Of a stretch of DNA of 64,000 bases, positions 48,511 through 55,990 are shown one piece after another (the first letter of the stretch is position 1; every line of letters starts with the position of its first letter). The position numbers and the translations under genes are program-made. The DNA is from Streptococcus sp. 29892. Lineage in GTDB: Bacteria; Bacillota; Bacilli; Lactobacillales; Streptococcaceae. The stretch covers positions 1 through 64,000 of the forward strand of contig NZ_CP118734.1 in NCBI RefSeq assembly GCF_032594935.1, given 5' to 3'. Under the pieces are notes generated by a model. The model was not told the DNA's origin and ran no database searches. It saw only the letters and a program-made list of their open reading frames with translations.

Positions 48511-48531
48511 GTATAAAAAATCAAAAAATCC

Positions 48532-48562
48532 TTGACTCATCCCTAGGGGAATAGTGTATGCT
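48532..48562 (+). promoter_or_regulatory. MerR-type promoter with 19-bp spacer
   Basis: TTGACT (48532-48537) and TATGCT (48557-48562) are 19 bases apart, the overlong spacer of MerR-controlled promoters. A TCCCTAGGGGA dyad lies in the spacer. This implies autoregulation of the gene that follows. Confidence 0.8.
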
Positions 48563-48591
48563 AGGACTATCAAAACAGATGGAGGTTGTTT

Positions 48592-49860
48592 ATGCAGGTC
48601 AAAGATGTGGAGAAGTTGACAGGCTTGTCAACTAAGGCGATACGGCTGTATGAAGAAAAGGGCTTGATTGAAGTGGCGAGAAATCCGCTCAACGATTACC
48701 GTAATTATTCAGAGGAAAATGTACGTCAGCTTCGCTTGATTAAGTTGCTCCGCTATTTTGAGTTTTCCCTAGCAGAGATTACGGACCTCCTATCCTTGCC
48801 AGAGGAGGACTTGCAGTCAGCCTTGCGTGAGAAAAAGCGGGGAATCAACCAGCAAGCAGAAGAATTGAGAGACAAGGTTGATTTATTGGACCAGCTGGTC
48901 AGGGATTTGGGCAAGGAAGAGGATTGGTTGGAAGAAGCACAGGAATCCATTGCTTTTGTGGAAAGTGGTGAGTTCCAAGACTTCAAACAAGATTTAGAAG
49001 ATGCCTTGTTGCCAAGTATTTGGATGACTCTCTTGCAGACCTTGTCGTTATCAGGTCCAATCCTCTGGCTGTTTATCCGAATCCAAGAGGGTCGTCAGGA
49101 AAATCTTTTCCTATTAGCAGTGGTGTCCCTATTGGCAACCGCTTGGATAACGCTTCTCTGGCGAGACTACCTCGTAACCTGGTGGAAACATCGGGACAAG
49201 GTCCGCCAGAAGAATCGCAGTCAGGCCTGGTGGATTCCGATTGGTCTCATCTCCCTCGTAGGTGGGATTGCCTACTTTGTCCTTGTCGGCTGGTTGACTG
49301 AAAGATTTTTCCTACCAAGCGATTGGCTCTTCTATGAGTATTCGACTGGTCTGGGCAAGATTGCTATATTGTTTATCATGGCTTTTCTTGCTTTTCTTTT
49401 GGGCAAACTGGCGAGGCTGGTGAAATTATCTTGGAAATATGGCTTGGGTCTGGCAGGTTCTTGTATCCTATTGACCGCTCTGCTCATTTCTACCACAACA
49501 GCCGTGACCAAAGACCAGATTATCGACATCAATCTGCTGGCTCCGTCCAAGGAATATCTTTACAGCGATGTCAAGTCTGTCTGGACAGGCTTTGGGACCA
49601 AGCTAGTGACAGTGAACAGGTCTGAAAGGCAAGGGGAATTCAGCTATCAAATTCAACTGGATGGAAAAAAGATTGTGTTTATGCAACCAGCTGTTAATCA
49701 GAACTTGGTACCTGACGATACCTATATTGAGTTGGAGGAGTTTGATCGGCAGTTGATGAATCTGAAAATTCCCAAAGAAAGTTCAACAGAAGGTAGTCAG
49801 TACAATGAGTTAGATTCGCACTATCTAAAACGATTTTTACGGATTATTGAAAAGAAATAA
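48592..49860 (+). CDS. Membrane-anchored MerR-family regulator
   Basis: 422 residues. The N-terminal winged helix reads MQVKDVEKLTGLSTKAIRLY and is followed by the MerR dimerisation coiled coil (to about 120). The rest is unusual: about five hydrophobic segments between residues 140 and 300, then a hydrophilic C-terminal domain of about 110 residues probably outside the membrane. GGAGG at 48581-48585 supports the ATG at 48592. No transporter lies beside it. It probably senses a membrane or external signal; the target is likely itself. Confidence 0.85.
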   Translation: MQVKDVEKLTGLSTKAIRLYEEKGLIEVARNPLNDYRNYSEENVRQLRLIKLLRYFEFSLAEITDLLSLPEEDLQSALREKKRGINQQAEELRDKVDLLDQLVRDLGKEEDWLEEAQESIAFVESGEFQDFKQDLEDALLPSIWMTLLQTLSLSGPILWLFIRIQEGRQENLFLLAVVSLLATAWITLLWRDYLVTWWKHRDKVRQKNRSQAWWIPIGLISLVGGIAYFVLVGWLTERFFLPSDWLFYEYSTGLGKIAILFIMAFLAFLLGKLARLVKLSWKYGLGLAGSCILLTALLISTTTAVTKDQIIDINLLAPSKEYLYSDVKSVWTGFGTKLVTVNRSERQGEFSYQIQLDGKKIVFMQPAVNQNLVPDDTYIELEEFDRQLMNLKIPKESSTEGSQYNELDSHYLKRFLRIIEKK

Positions 49861-49872
49861 GCATAAATCCTG

Positions 49873-49905
49873 TTTTAGTTTCCCTTAAGTTTGACGAGTT
49901 ATACT
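49873..49905 (+). promoter_or_regulatory. CiaR-type promoter of small RNA copy 2
   Basis: TTTTAG-N5-CTTAAG (49873-49889), 10 bases, TATACT (49900-49905), as in copy 1. Confidence 0.7.
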
Positions 49906-49999
49906 TTATCCAAGCTAGAAATAGCGGATTTCCTTTTCACCTAAAGGTGTCCCTAGCTCTAAGTCGCAAGCGACAAGAGCTAGGTATCATATAATCTCC
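49873..49999 (+). repeat. 127-bp direct repeat, copy B
   Basis: Second copy of the small-RNA locus at 48349-48475; 126 of 127 bases identical. Confidence 0.95.
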
Positions 50000-50032
50000 T
50001 GGAAATACTGGACTCACTGAGTCTGGTATTTT
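49912..50032 (+). ncRNA. Probable csRNA (CiaR-dependent small RNA), copy 2
   Basis: Same body as copy 1, ending in a different hairpin (AATACTGGACTCA/TGAGTCTGGTATT with G-U pairs, 50004-50030) and T run. The segment AATCTCCT (49993-50000) is perfectly complementary to AGGAGATT at the comS ribosome binding site (52812-52819). Confidence 0.72.
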
Positions 50033-50037
50033 CATTT

Positions 50038-50048
50038 TGTGCTATAAT
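50038..50048 (+). promoter_or_regulatory. Extended -10 promoter of leaderless ruvB
   Basis: TGTGCTATAAT fits TnTGnTATAAT; the ATG at 50055 is six bases further on, at the expected transcript start. Confidence 0.75.
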
Positions 50049-50054
50049 GGTTTC

Positions 50055-51053
50055 ATGACTAGAATTTTAGATATGGAACAAATGCAGGATGAGGAGTACG
50101 TAGAACGTACCCTGCGTCCCCAGAAATTAAATGAATACATCGGTCAGGACAAGGTCAAGGACCAGCTCAAAATCTTTATCGAGGCAGCCAAGCTCCGTGA
50201 TGAAGCCTTGGACCATACCCTTCTGTTTGGCCCTCCGGGTCTGGGGAAGACCACTATGGCCTTTGTCATCGCCAATGAACTGGGCGTTAATATCAAGCAG
50301 ACCAGTGGTCCTGTTATTGAAAAAGCAGGTGACTTGGTGGCCCTTCTCAATGACTTGGAGCCTGGCGACGTCCTCTTTATTGATGAAATCCACCGTATGC
50401 CTATGGCGGTTGAGGAGATTCTCTATTCTGCAATGGAAGACTTCTACATCGACATCATGATTGGGTCTGGGGAGGCCAGTCGCTCTGTGCATTTGGAGTT
50501 ACCACCTTTTACCCTGATTGGAGCGACCACTCGTGCGGGTATGTTGTCCAATCCTCTGCGGGCCCGTTTTGGTATCACCGGTCATATGGAGTATTATGAA
50601 CTGGCTGATTTGACGGAGATTGTTGAGCGGACGGCGGATATCTTTGATATGGAGATTACCCATGAAGCCGCTATCGAGCTAGCTCGTCGTTCTCGTGGAA
50701 CCCCACGTATCGCCAACCGTCTGCTCAAGCGGGTGCGGGATTTCGCACAGATTATGGGCGACGGGCTGATTGATGACACCATTACGGACAGGGCCTTGAC
50801 TATGCTGGATGTGGACCGCGAGGGGCTGGACTACGTGGACCAGAAGATTCTCCGCACCATGATTGAGATGTACGGCGGCGGTCCTGTCGGCCTCAACACT
50901 CTGTCGGTCAATATTGCCGAGGAGCGTGAGACGGTGGAGGACATGTACGAACCTTACCTGATTCAGCAGGGCTTCCTCATGCGGACACGGACAGGGCGGG
51001 TTGCGACAGCTAAGGCCTACGAGCACTTGGGCTATCCCTATACGGAAAAATAA
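50055..51053 (+). CDS. ruvB: Holliday junction branch migration helicase RuvB
   Basis: AAA+ motor that drives branch migration with RuvA. Walker A GPPGLGKT at residues 59-66, FIDEIHRM Walker B, GATTRAG sensor, and a C-terminal winged helix. 332 residues from the ATG at 50055. No Shine-Dalgarno is visible, in line with a leaderless mRNA. ruvA is about 8 kb downstream, the usual split arrangement in streptococci. Confidence 0.96.
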   Translation: MTRILDMEQMQDEEYVERTLRPQKLNEYIGQDKVKDQLKIFIEAAKLRDEALDHTLLFGPPGLGKTTMAFVIANELGVNIKQTSGPVIEKAGDLVALLNDLEPGDVLFIDEIHRMPMAVEEILYSAMEDFYIDIMIGSGEASRSVHLELPPFTLIGATTRAGMLSNPLRARFGITGHMEYYELADLTEIVERTADIFDMEITHEAAIELARRSRGTPRIANRLLKRVRDFAQIMGDGLIDDTITDRALTMLDVDREGLDYVDQKILRTMIEMYGGGPVGLNTLSVNIAEERETVEDMYEPYLIQQGFLMRTRTGRVATAKAYEHLGYPYTEK

Positions 51054-51119
51054 TGGCAGAGCAGATGAGAAAGCTACGATTGCATTTCGAGTTTGGTCTA
51101 GACTACAAATGGAGATAAG

Positions 51120-51734
51120 ATGAAACCGACATTTATTTGGGATTTGGATGGAACGCTCTTGGATTCTTATGAGGCGATATTGGCTGGAATTCAAGAAACC
51201 TATGAACAATACAAACTACCTTTTGACCGTGAGGAAGTCAAACAATTTATACTGCGCTATTCTGTTAAAGATTTATTGGTGCGTGATGCGGACAAGTACG
51301 GTCTAGATAGCGATGAACTTAATCGTGTGCGTGCGACTTCCTTGAAGGAGAAAAATACGCAGATTCCCTTGATGGCTGGTGCGCGTGAAATTCTGGACTG
51401 GACAGCAGAGAAAGGAATTCAAAATTTCGTTTATACACACAAGAGTGACAATGCTTTTCAGGTTTTGGAGGATCTGGGTATCCGCCACCATTTCACAGAA
51501 ATCTTGACCAGCGATTCTGGTTTTGCCCGCAAACCAAGTCCAGAAGCTCTGCTATTTCTCATCGAAAAATACGGACTGGACAAAGAAAATACCTACTATA
51601 TCGGGGATCGTATGCTCGATGTAGAAACGGCTGTCAACGCAGGGATACATAGTATCAACCTGCAAATTGATGGTTTGGATAAAAATTGGAAGATTGAACA
51701 TTTGGTGGATATTAAGAAAAAGTTTGAAGTATAG
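51120..51734 (+). CDS. HAD-family hydrolase (phosphoglycolate phosphatase-like)
   Basis: 204 residues, HAD subfamily IA. Motif I WDLDGTLLDS near residue 9, motif II TH at VYTHKSDN, motif III lysine in FARKPSPEAL, motif IV YIGDRMLDVE. The helical cap lies between residues 16 and 85. The substrate cannot be deduced. GGAGATAAG before the ATG. A 21-codon frame bridges the ruvB stop and this start. Confidence 0.88.
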   Translation: MKPTFIWDLDGTLLDSYEAILAGIQETYEQYKLPFDREEVKQFILRYSVKDLLVRDADKYGLDSDELNRVRATSLKEKNTQIPLMAGAREILDWTAEKGIQNFVYTHKSDNAFQVLEDLGIRHHFTEILTSDSGFARKPSPEALLFLIEKYGLDKENTYYIGDRMLDVETAVNAGIHSINLQIDGLDKNWKIEHLVDIKKKFEV

Positions 51735-51835
51735 ATATAGTTTAAAACTATTGCAAGTCATGAAAATATTCAATTAGTCATCTATAGCTAATTTTGATAC
51801 ACTAGGGATGTGAAATAAAAATAGCGAGGTGAGTT

Positions 51836-52750
51836 ATGAACGATAAAGGATTTGGGCAGCGCGTGCGTCAGTTGCGAGAAACTGCTAGTCTGACACGTGA
51901 ACAGTTTTGCGATGACGAACTTGAGCTCTCCGTACGCCAATTAACCCGTATCGAAGCAGGCACTTCCAAGCCAACTTTGTCAAAGATTCAATATATTGCA
52001 AATCGCTTAGGTATGAGTCTTTATGAACTTATGCCTGACTATGTGAAACTCCCAAATAGGTATTTGAAGCTTAAGTTTGAAGTTCTTCGCACACCGACTT
52101 ATGAAAATGAAGAATTGATGGATAAGCGCAATCAATTGATGGAAGAAATTTATGATAATTATTACGATGACTTGCCAGAGGAAGAACAAGTGGCTATTGA
52201 TGCATTTCAGTCTTTTGTTGATATTTATGAAACAAAATCAGTTCATTTTGGCAAAGAGATCTTAGATGATTATTTTGAACAGGTTCATCGTAAGGATAAG
52301 TTCACAGTCAATGATTTATTGATTATTCGGTTGTACTTAGAACACTTGCAGGATGAGGATGTACACTCGCAAAGTTTTCAACACTTTTTAGATATTACCC
52401 GACATTTTCCAACACAGATGGAGGTTATCGATTCAAATGAACTTTTTATTTTGCGAGATGTAATGCTGGCCGCAATCGGGGTCCTTGGAAGCAAGCAGAG
52501 TTTTGACTACATTCCCCCTATTTTTGCTACTTTGGACCAGTTAATGGTTCAAACTCATGACTTTCAGAAGAAACCTATTTTGAATCTGCTAAAGTGGAAG
52601 TATGAGCTATATGTTAATGATGACAAACAAGCCGCTCAACAGTTGTATCAAGAAGCTGTTATGTTTGCGAAACTTATTGGGGATAATCATTTGGTGGCGA
52701 AGTTGGAGAAGGCTTGGGTAGAAGAATACAATGGAATAGCTAAAAAATAA
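51836..52750 (+). CDS. comR: Competence regulator ComR (Rgg family)
   Basis: 304 residues: an XRE-type DNA-binding domain (about 6-62, RVRQLRETASLTREQFCDDE) followed by a TPR-like helical peptide-binding domain. Rgg proteins bind imported short peptides. A ComR-box and a small peptide gene with a Trp-rich C-terminus lie directly downstream, which identifies it as ComR rather than another Rgg. ComR bound to its pheromone activates comS and comX. Its own ribosome site is GAGGTGAG. Confidence 0.9.
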   Translation: MNDKGFGQRVRQLRETASLTREQFCDDELELSVRQLTRIEAGTSKPTLSKIQYIANRLGMSLYELMPDYVKLPNRYLKLKFEVLRTPTYENEELMDKRNQLMEEIYDNYYDDLPEEEQVAIDAFQSFVDIYETKSVHFGKEILDDYFEQVHRKDKFTVNDLLIIRLYLEHLQDEDVHSQSFQHFLDITRHFPTQMEVIDSNELFILRDVMLAAIGVLGSKQSFDYIPPIFATLDQLMVQTHDFQKKPILNLLKWKYELYVNDDKQAAQQLYQEAVMFAKLIGDNHLVAKLEKAWVEEYNGIAKK

Positions 52751-52753
52751 TGT

Positions 52754-52765
52754 GACATTTTTGTC
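52754..52765 (+). promoter_or_regulatory. ComR box of comS
   Basis: GACA-TTTT-TGTC perfect dyad, followed by a -10 TATTAT at 52790-52795. This is the ComR-box core and spacing pattern of streptococcal comS/comX promoters. Confidence 0.85.
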
Positions 52766-52826
52766 CTGTTGAAATTATTCTCCTTTCTGTATTATAGATG
52801 TATAAAGTGAAAGGAGATTCTAAATT

Positions 52827-52889
52827 ATGAATTTTATTAAGGTATTGACTATTTTTGGGGCAGACTGGGGCTGGTGGTGGAAAGGTTAA
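52827..52889 (+). CDS. comS: Competence pheromone precursor ComS (20 aa)
   Basis: ATG at 52827 behind AAAGGAG opens MNFIKVLTIFGADWGWWWKG and a TAA stop. The hydrophobic N-terminus and Trp-rich C-terminus match precursors of SigX-inducing peptides; the mature pheromone is probably the last 7-9 residues, after cleavage on export. Placed between the ComR box and a dedicated terminator, right after comR. The C-terminal sequence differs from the GNWGTWVEE peptide I recall for other S. suis, so it likely represents another pherotype. Confidence 0.85.
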   Translation: MNFIKVLTIFGADWGWWWKG

Positions 52890-52902
52890 TATTATTTTCA
52901 GT

Positions 52903-52929
52903 AAAAACCAACGTAATTGTTGGTTTTTT
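52903..52929 (+). terminator. Terminator of comS
   Basis: AAAAACCAAC/GTTGGTTTTT stem with T run; its end overlaps the folC extended -10. Confidence 0.88.
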
Positions 52930-52937
52930 GTTATACT
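52927..52937 (+). promoter_or_regulatory. Extended -10 promoter of leaderless folC
   Basis: TTTGTTATACT fits TnTGnTATACT, and the ATG at 52944 begins six bases further on. Confidence 0.7.
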
Positions 52938-52943
52938 TAATGC

Positions 52944-54179
52944 ATGAAAAATTTCCATAAACTGGAAACCTGGCTAAACTGTAAGCAGGGCCAAGAGTTT
53001 CGTTACAAACTAGAGAAAATAACCCACGCCCTTGATTTATTGGGCAAGCCACACCGAGAACTTTCACTCATTCATGTGGCTGGAACCAACGGTAAGGGGT
53101 CGACCATTGCTTTTTTGCGTCAGCTATTTCAGGCCCATGGCTTGCGTGTCGGTAGTTTTGTATCTCCCCACATGGTGAGTGTACACGACAGGATTTGTAT
53201 TGACAGCCAACCCATTTCAGACCATGATTTTCAGCGCTATTTACAGAAAGTCTACGACTTGGAGCAGGAAGTTGCCGCACGCTATGAGCCTTTCCGCTAT
53301 TTTGAGGTCATGGTACTCATTATGTTCCTCTATTTCAAGGACCAACAGCCTGATTTGGCGCTAGTAGAGGTAGGTATCGGCGGACTTTTGGATACGACCA
53401 ATGTCGTGGCACCAGCCCTAAGCGTGATTACCTCTATCGGCATGGACCATCAGGATTTACTAGGCTCGACTTTAAGGGAAATAGCAGAGCAGAAAGCAGG
53501 GATTATCAAGCAAAACGTGCCTGTCGTCCTAGGACCGCTTTGTCCAGAAACCACAGTTATCTGTCGCCAAATTGCCCTTTACAATCAAGCCTCTGTCTAC
53601 CAATTTGGTCAGGAATTCACCTATAAAGCAGGACAGTTCAGCAATGCGGACTTGGAACTGTCAGAATTGGTTCTAGGCTTGGCTGGTCAGCACCAAGAAG
53701 AAAATGCGGCCGTTGCCTTGCAAACTTTTTTGCTTTATATGGCAAGAATTCAACAAGCGATTTTTCCTCAGGTCATCAAAAATGCCCTTGCTCAAACCAG
53801 CTGGGCTGGTCGTTTGGAATTGGTCGTTCAAAAGCCAAAAATCTATTTGGACGGTGCTCATAATGTTCCTGCTATCGAACGCTTGATTGACTTTATTCAG
53901 GAGCAAGACGAACCTGTCACTATTCTCTTTTCTGCCCTTCGACGCAAGGATTTTCAAGAAATGCTTGGATTATTGGAAGAAAAGTTACCGCATACTCCCC
54001 TTGTATTAACCAGCTTTGCCTATGATGGTGCCTTGTCGGAGGAAAATCGTCAAGGTCGAGAATATGTTGAAAATTACCAGCAATTTATAGAAGACTGGCA
54101 GTCGGATGGCCAGGGGATGTTGATTATTACAGGTTCCCTTTACTTTATCTCAGAAGTACGTCAGATTTTTAAAAAATGA
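52944..54179 (+). CDS. folC: Folylpolyglutamate synthase/dihydrofolate synthase
   Basis: Adds glutamates to folates. HVAGTNGKGST begins at H44; DLALVEVGIGGLLDTTN and the C-terminal YLDGAHNVPA motif are present. 411 residues. No Shine-Dalgarno precedes the ATG; the N-terminal helix fits the family start, so a leaderless mRNA is likely. Folate supply connects with PurN and PurH, which use 10-formyl-THF. Confidence 0.93.
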   Translation: MKNFHKLETWLNCKQGQEFRYKLEKITHALDLLGKPHRELSLIHVAGTNGKGSTIAFLRQLFQAHGLRVGSFVSPHMVSVHDRICIDSQPISDHDFQRYLQKVYDLEQEVAARYEPFRYFEVMVLIMFLYFKDQQPDLALVEVGIGGLLDTTNVVAPALSVITSIGMDHQDLLGSTLREIAEQKAGIIKQNVPVVLGPLCPETTVICRQIALYNQASVYQFGQEFTYKAGQFSNADLELSELVLGLAGQHQEENAAVALQTFLLYMARIQQAIFPQVIKNALAQTSWAGRLELVVQKPKIYLDGAHNVPAIERLIDFIQEQDEPVTILFSALRRKDFQEMLGLLEEKLPHTPLVLTSFAYDGALSEENRQGREYVENYQQFIEDWQSDGQGMLIITGSLYFISEVRQIFKK

Positions 54180-54187
54180 GTAGCATT

Positions 54188-54195
54188 TTCGAATA
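54188..54195 (+). promoter_or_regulatory. Com-box-like TTCGAATA
   Basis: One base from TACGAATA, in intergenic DNA just before a small ORF with its own terminator. The functional link is speculative. Confidence 0.3.
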
Positions 54196-54202
54196 AATAG
54201 GT

Positions 54203-54316
54203 ATGACACATGCAGAAAAAGTAGCATTTTTAAAAGAATTCCAAGAGAACAAACGCCATACCTTTCGACAATTAGAGCAATTTGCGAAAATTTCCAGAAC
54301 TCCCGATAGGAAATGA
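54203..54316 (+). CDS. Small ORF of unknown function, possibly a truncated gene
   Basis: A 37-residue frame beginning MTHAEKVAFLKEFQENKR, charged and helical. It fills the folC to membrane-protein gap and ends within a strong terminator hairpin (54299-54333). There is no good ribosome site. It could be the remaining 5' end of a longer gene. I do not recognise it. Confidence 0.35.
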   Translation: MTHAEKVAFLKEFQENKRHTFRQLEQFAKISRTPDRK

Positions 54317-54333
54317 CATTGGGAGTGCTTTTT
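54299..54333 (+). terminator. Terminator after the small ORF
   Basis: Nine-pair stem ACTCCCGAT/ATTGGGAGT and T run. TATAAT of the next extended -10 (54336-54341) follows at once. Confidence 0.85.
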
Positions 54334-54368
54334 GATATAATAAAAAAAGTACATTCAAGGAGGAGAAC

Positions 54369-55883
54369 ATGACAGAATTAGATGCAGTTGCTCGTGAAGT
54401 ATCTCATCAACCTCGGCGCCGTCGAAGAGCAAGGCGTTCACAGGGTTATCAGCTGAGTGAAGATTTTAAGGCCAGGATGCCCAAAACAAAGATTTGGCCG
54501 GCTCTCGTTTGGAGTTTAGTACTGAGCCTTGTGAGCGTAGCCAATCCTTTTCTAACCTTTTTAGCTACAAATGAGCAGACCCAGCATTTGTATGCCGGAA
54601 TGGCTATGATGGCTGGTCAGAATCCCTACGGAGATTTCTTCGCAACAAACGGTGTTTTTTATTACTTACTAGCCTGGTTAGGTCATATTGATGGAGGATT
54701 TATTGTATTTGGTTTTCTCCAAATGATTGCGCTGTTTATCGCAGGAGTTTATTTCTATAAAATCATGGTCTATTTTAGTCAGTCGGAACGGTTGGCGACC
54801 AGTTCAAGTCATTGGTTTTATATTTTTATTGCTTCTTTAGGATTTGGTGGCTTATATGCAGAAATCTTTGCGCTTCCCTTTGTTTTGGCAGGTATTTGGT
54901 TCCTAGTCCGCTATTTTGCAAATGCTGTGGGCGATGAGGCCTTTATCCTGTATGGAATTGAGGCAGCCTTGGCCTTTCTGATTTATCCAAAGAGCCTCTT
55001 ATTATGGTTGCTAGCTGGTTTCATATTGTTTGTTTTTAACACGCAACAACGGCAAATGGCTCGAGGGTTCTATCAATTATTGGCAAGTATATTTGGTCTT
55101 CTTTTGGTCTTGTATCTAGTTGGCTACTATGCCTTTGAAGCACAGATTCTAGGAACAGCTATCCAGCAGACTTTTCTTTACAATTTAGGCTTGGATTTCC
55201 AATATGCTGGTTTGTATGTGACACTGGCAGTTGTAGCTGGATTCTTATTGCTATCTGGTTTTTTCAAGGGATTTATCCAGACCGTATCTTCCTTCGGTCA
55301 AGGTCTGCATACTCATATCAAGGTTCTAATCCTGCTCGTTTTTATAGCTCAGCTGGTGTTTATTATTGGAACCCAAAATGGTCATTATAGCCAACTGCTT
55401 AGTCTATTGCCTTATGGTTTTGTACTGACTGTTCTTCATTTGGGAGCTGGCTCAGAAGTGGAGGAAAGAGGCTATCTCAGTCGTCACTTTTTCCTGCCTC
55501 TTGTCATGGCTTTTGGAATGGTCGCACAACCAGCCTATACTTATTTTGTAGAGGGGGATTTGGTCACGGATCGTGCAAGCATTGCTAGTTATGTTGGGCA
55601 AGAAACGACTAAGACGGATAAGATTTACGTTTGGGATAATAGCGCTAGTATCTATCTGGATAGCCAGCGTCTGTCATCCGCCACCATTATCTCAGCGGAG
55701 CCTTATCTGACTACGACTGGTAATCAAAATAGCTTGCTATATGACCTCAATAAAAATGAGGCAAGTCTGGTGATTGTTAATAAGAACATCCCACTCTTAG
55801 ATGATGTAAAAGCAAATTTAGAGCTGCAGTATAAACCTGTCAAAACGACCGATTACTTTACTGTCTATCAAAAGAATGAATGA
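54369..55883 (+). CDS. Multi-pass membrane protein, GT-C glycosyltransferase-like
   Basis: 504 residues. A basic N-terminus (RRRRRARRS) is followed by about ten or more membrane helices and a C-terminal soluble domain (about 400-504). The first outer loop, MMAGQNPYGDFFATNGVFYY, resembles the acceptor-proximal loop of GT-C enzymes that use polyprenyl-phosphate sugars. Similar streptococcal proteins are sometimes misnamed carotene monooxygenase. AAGGAGGAG precedes the ATG. The substrate is unknown. Confidence 0.65.
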   Translation: MTELDAVAREVSHQPRRRRRARRSQGYQLSEDFKARMPKTKIWPALVWSLVLSLVSVANPFLTFLATNEQTQHLYAGMAMMAGQNPYGDFFATNGVFYYLLAWLGHIDGGFIVFGFLQMIALFIAGVYFYKIMVYFSQSERLATSSSHWFYIFIASLGFGGLYAEIFALPFVLAGIWFLVRYFANAVGDEAFILYGIEAALAFLIYPKSLLLWLLAGFILFVFNTQQRQMARGFYQLLASIFGLLLVLYLVGYYAFEAQILGTAIQQTFLYNLGLDFQYAGLYVTLAVVAGFLLLSGFFKGFIQTVSSFGQGLHTHIKVLILLVFIAQLVFIIGTQNGHYSQLLSLLPYGFVLTVLHLGAGSEVEERGYLSRHFFLPLVMAFGMVAQPAYTYFVEGDLVTDRASIASYVGQETTKTDKIYVWDNSASIYLDSQRLSSATIISAEPYLTTTGNQNSLLYDLNKNEASLVIVNKNIPLLDDVKANLELQYKPVKTTDYFTVYQKNE

Positions 55884-55904
55884 TTGCCCAGGCAGTCATT
55901 TTTT
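55879..55904 (+). terminator. Terminator after the membrane protein
   Basis: AATGATTGCC/GGCAGTCATT and six T; overlaps the stop codon. Confidence 0.85.
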
Positions 55905-55990
55905 CATGGACTTAGAAACGAAGGGATGTGTGGTATAATGGAGGAATAAGTAAACGGGAAAAGAATGTCTAAAGGAATGTAGGGAATATC

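Noticed and set aside
51053..51118. 21-codon ORF bridging the ruvB stop and the HAD gene
   Set aside because: Too short, with no motif or separate ribosome site; the overlap with the ruvB stop can be chance. Not listed as a gene.
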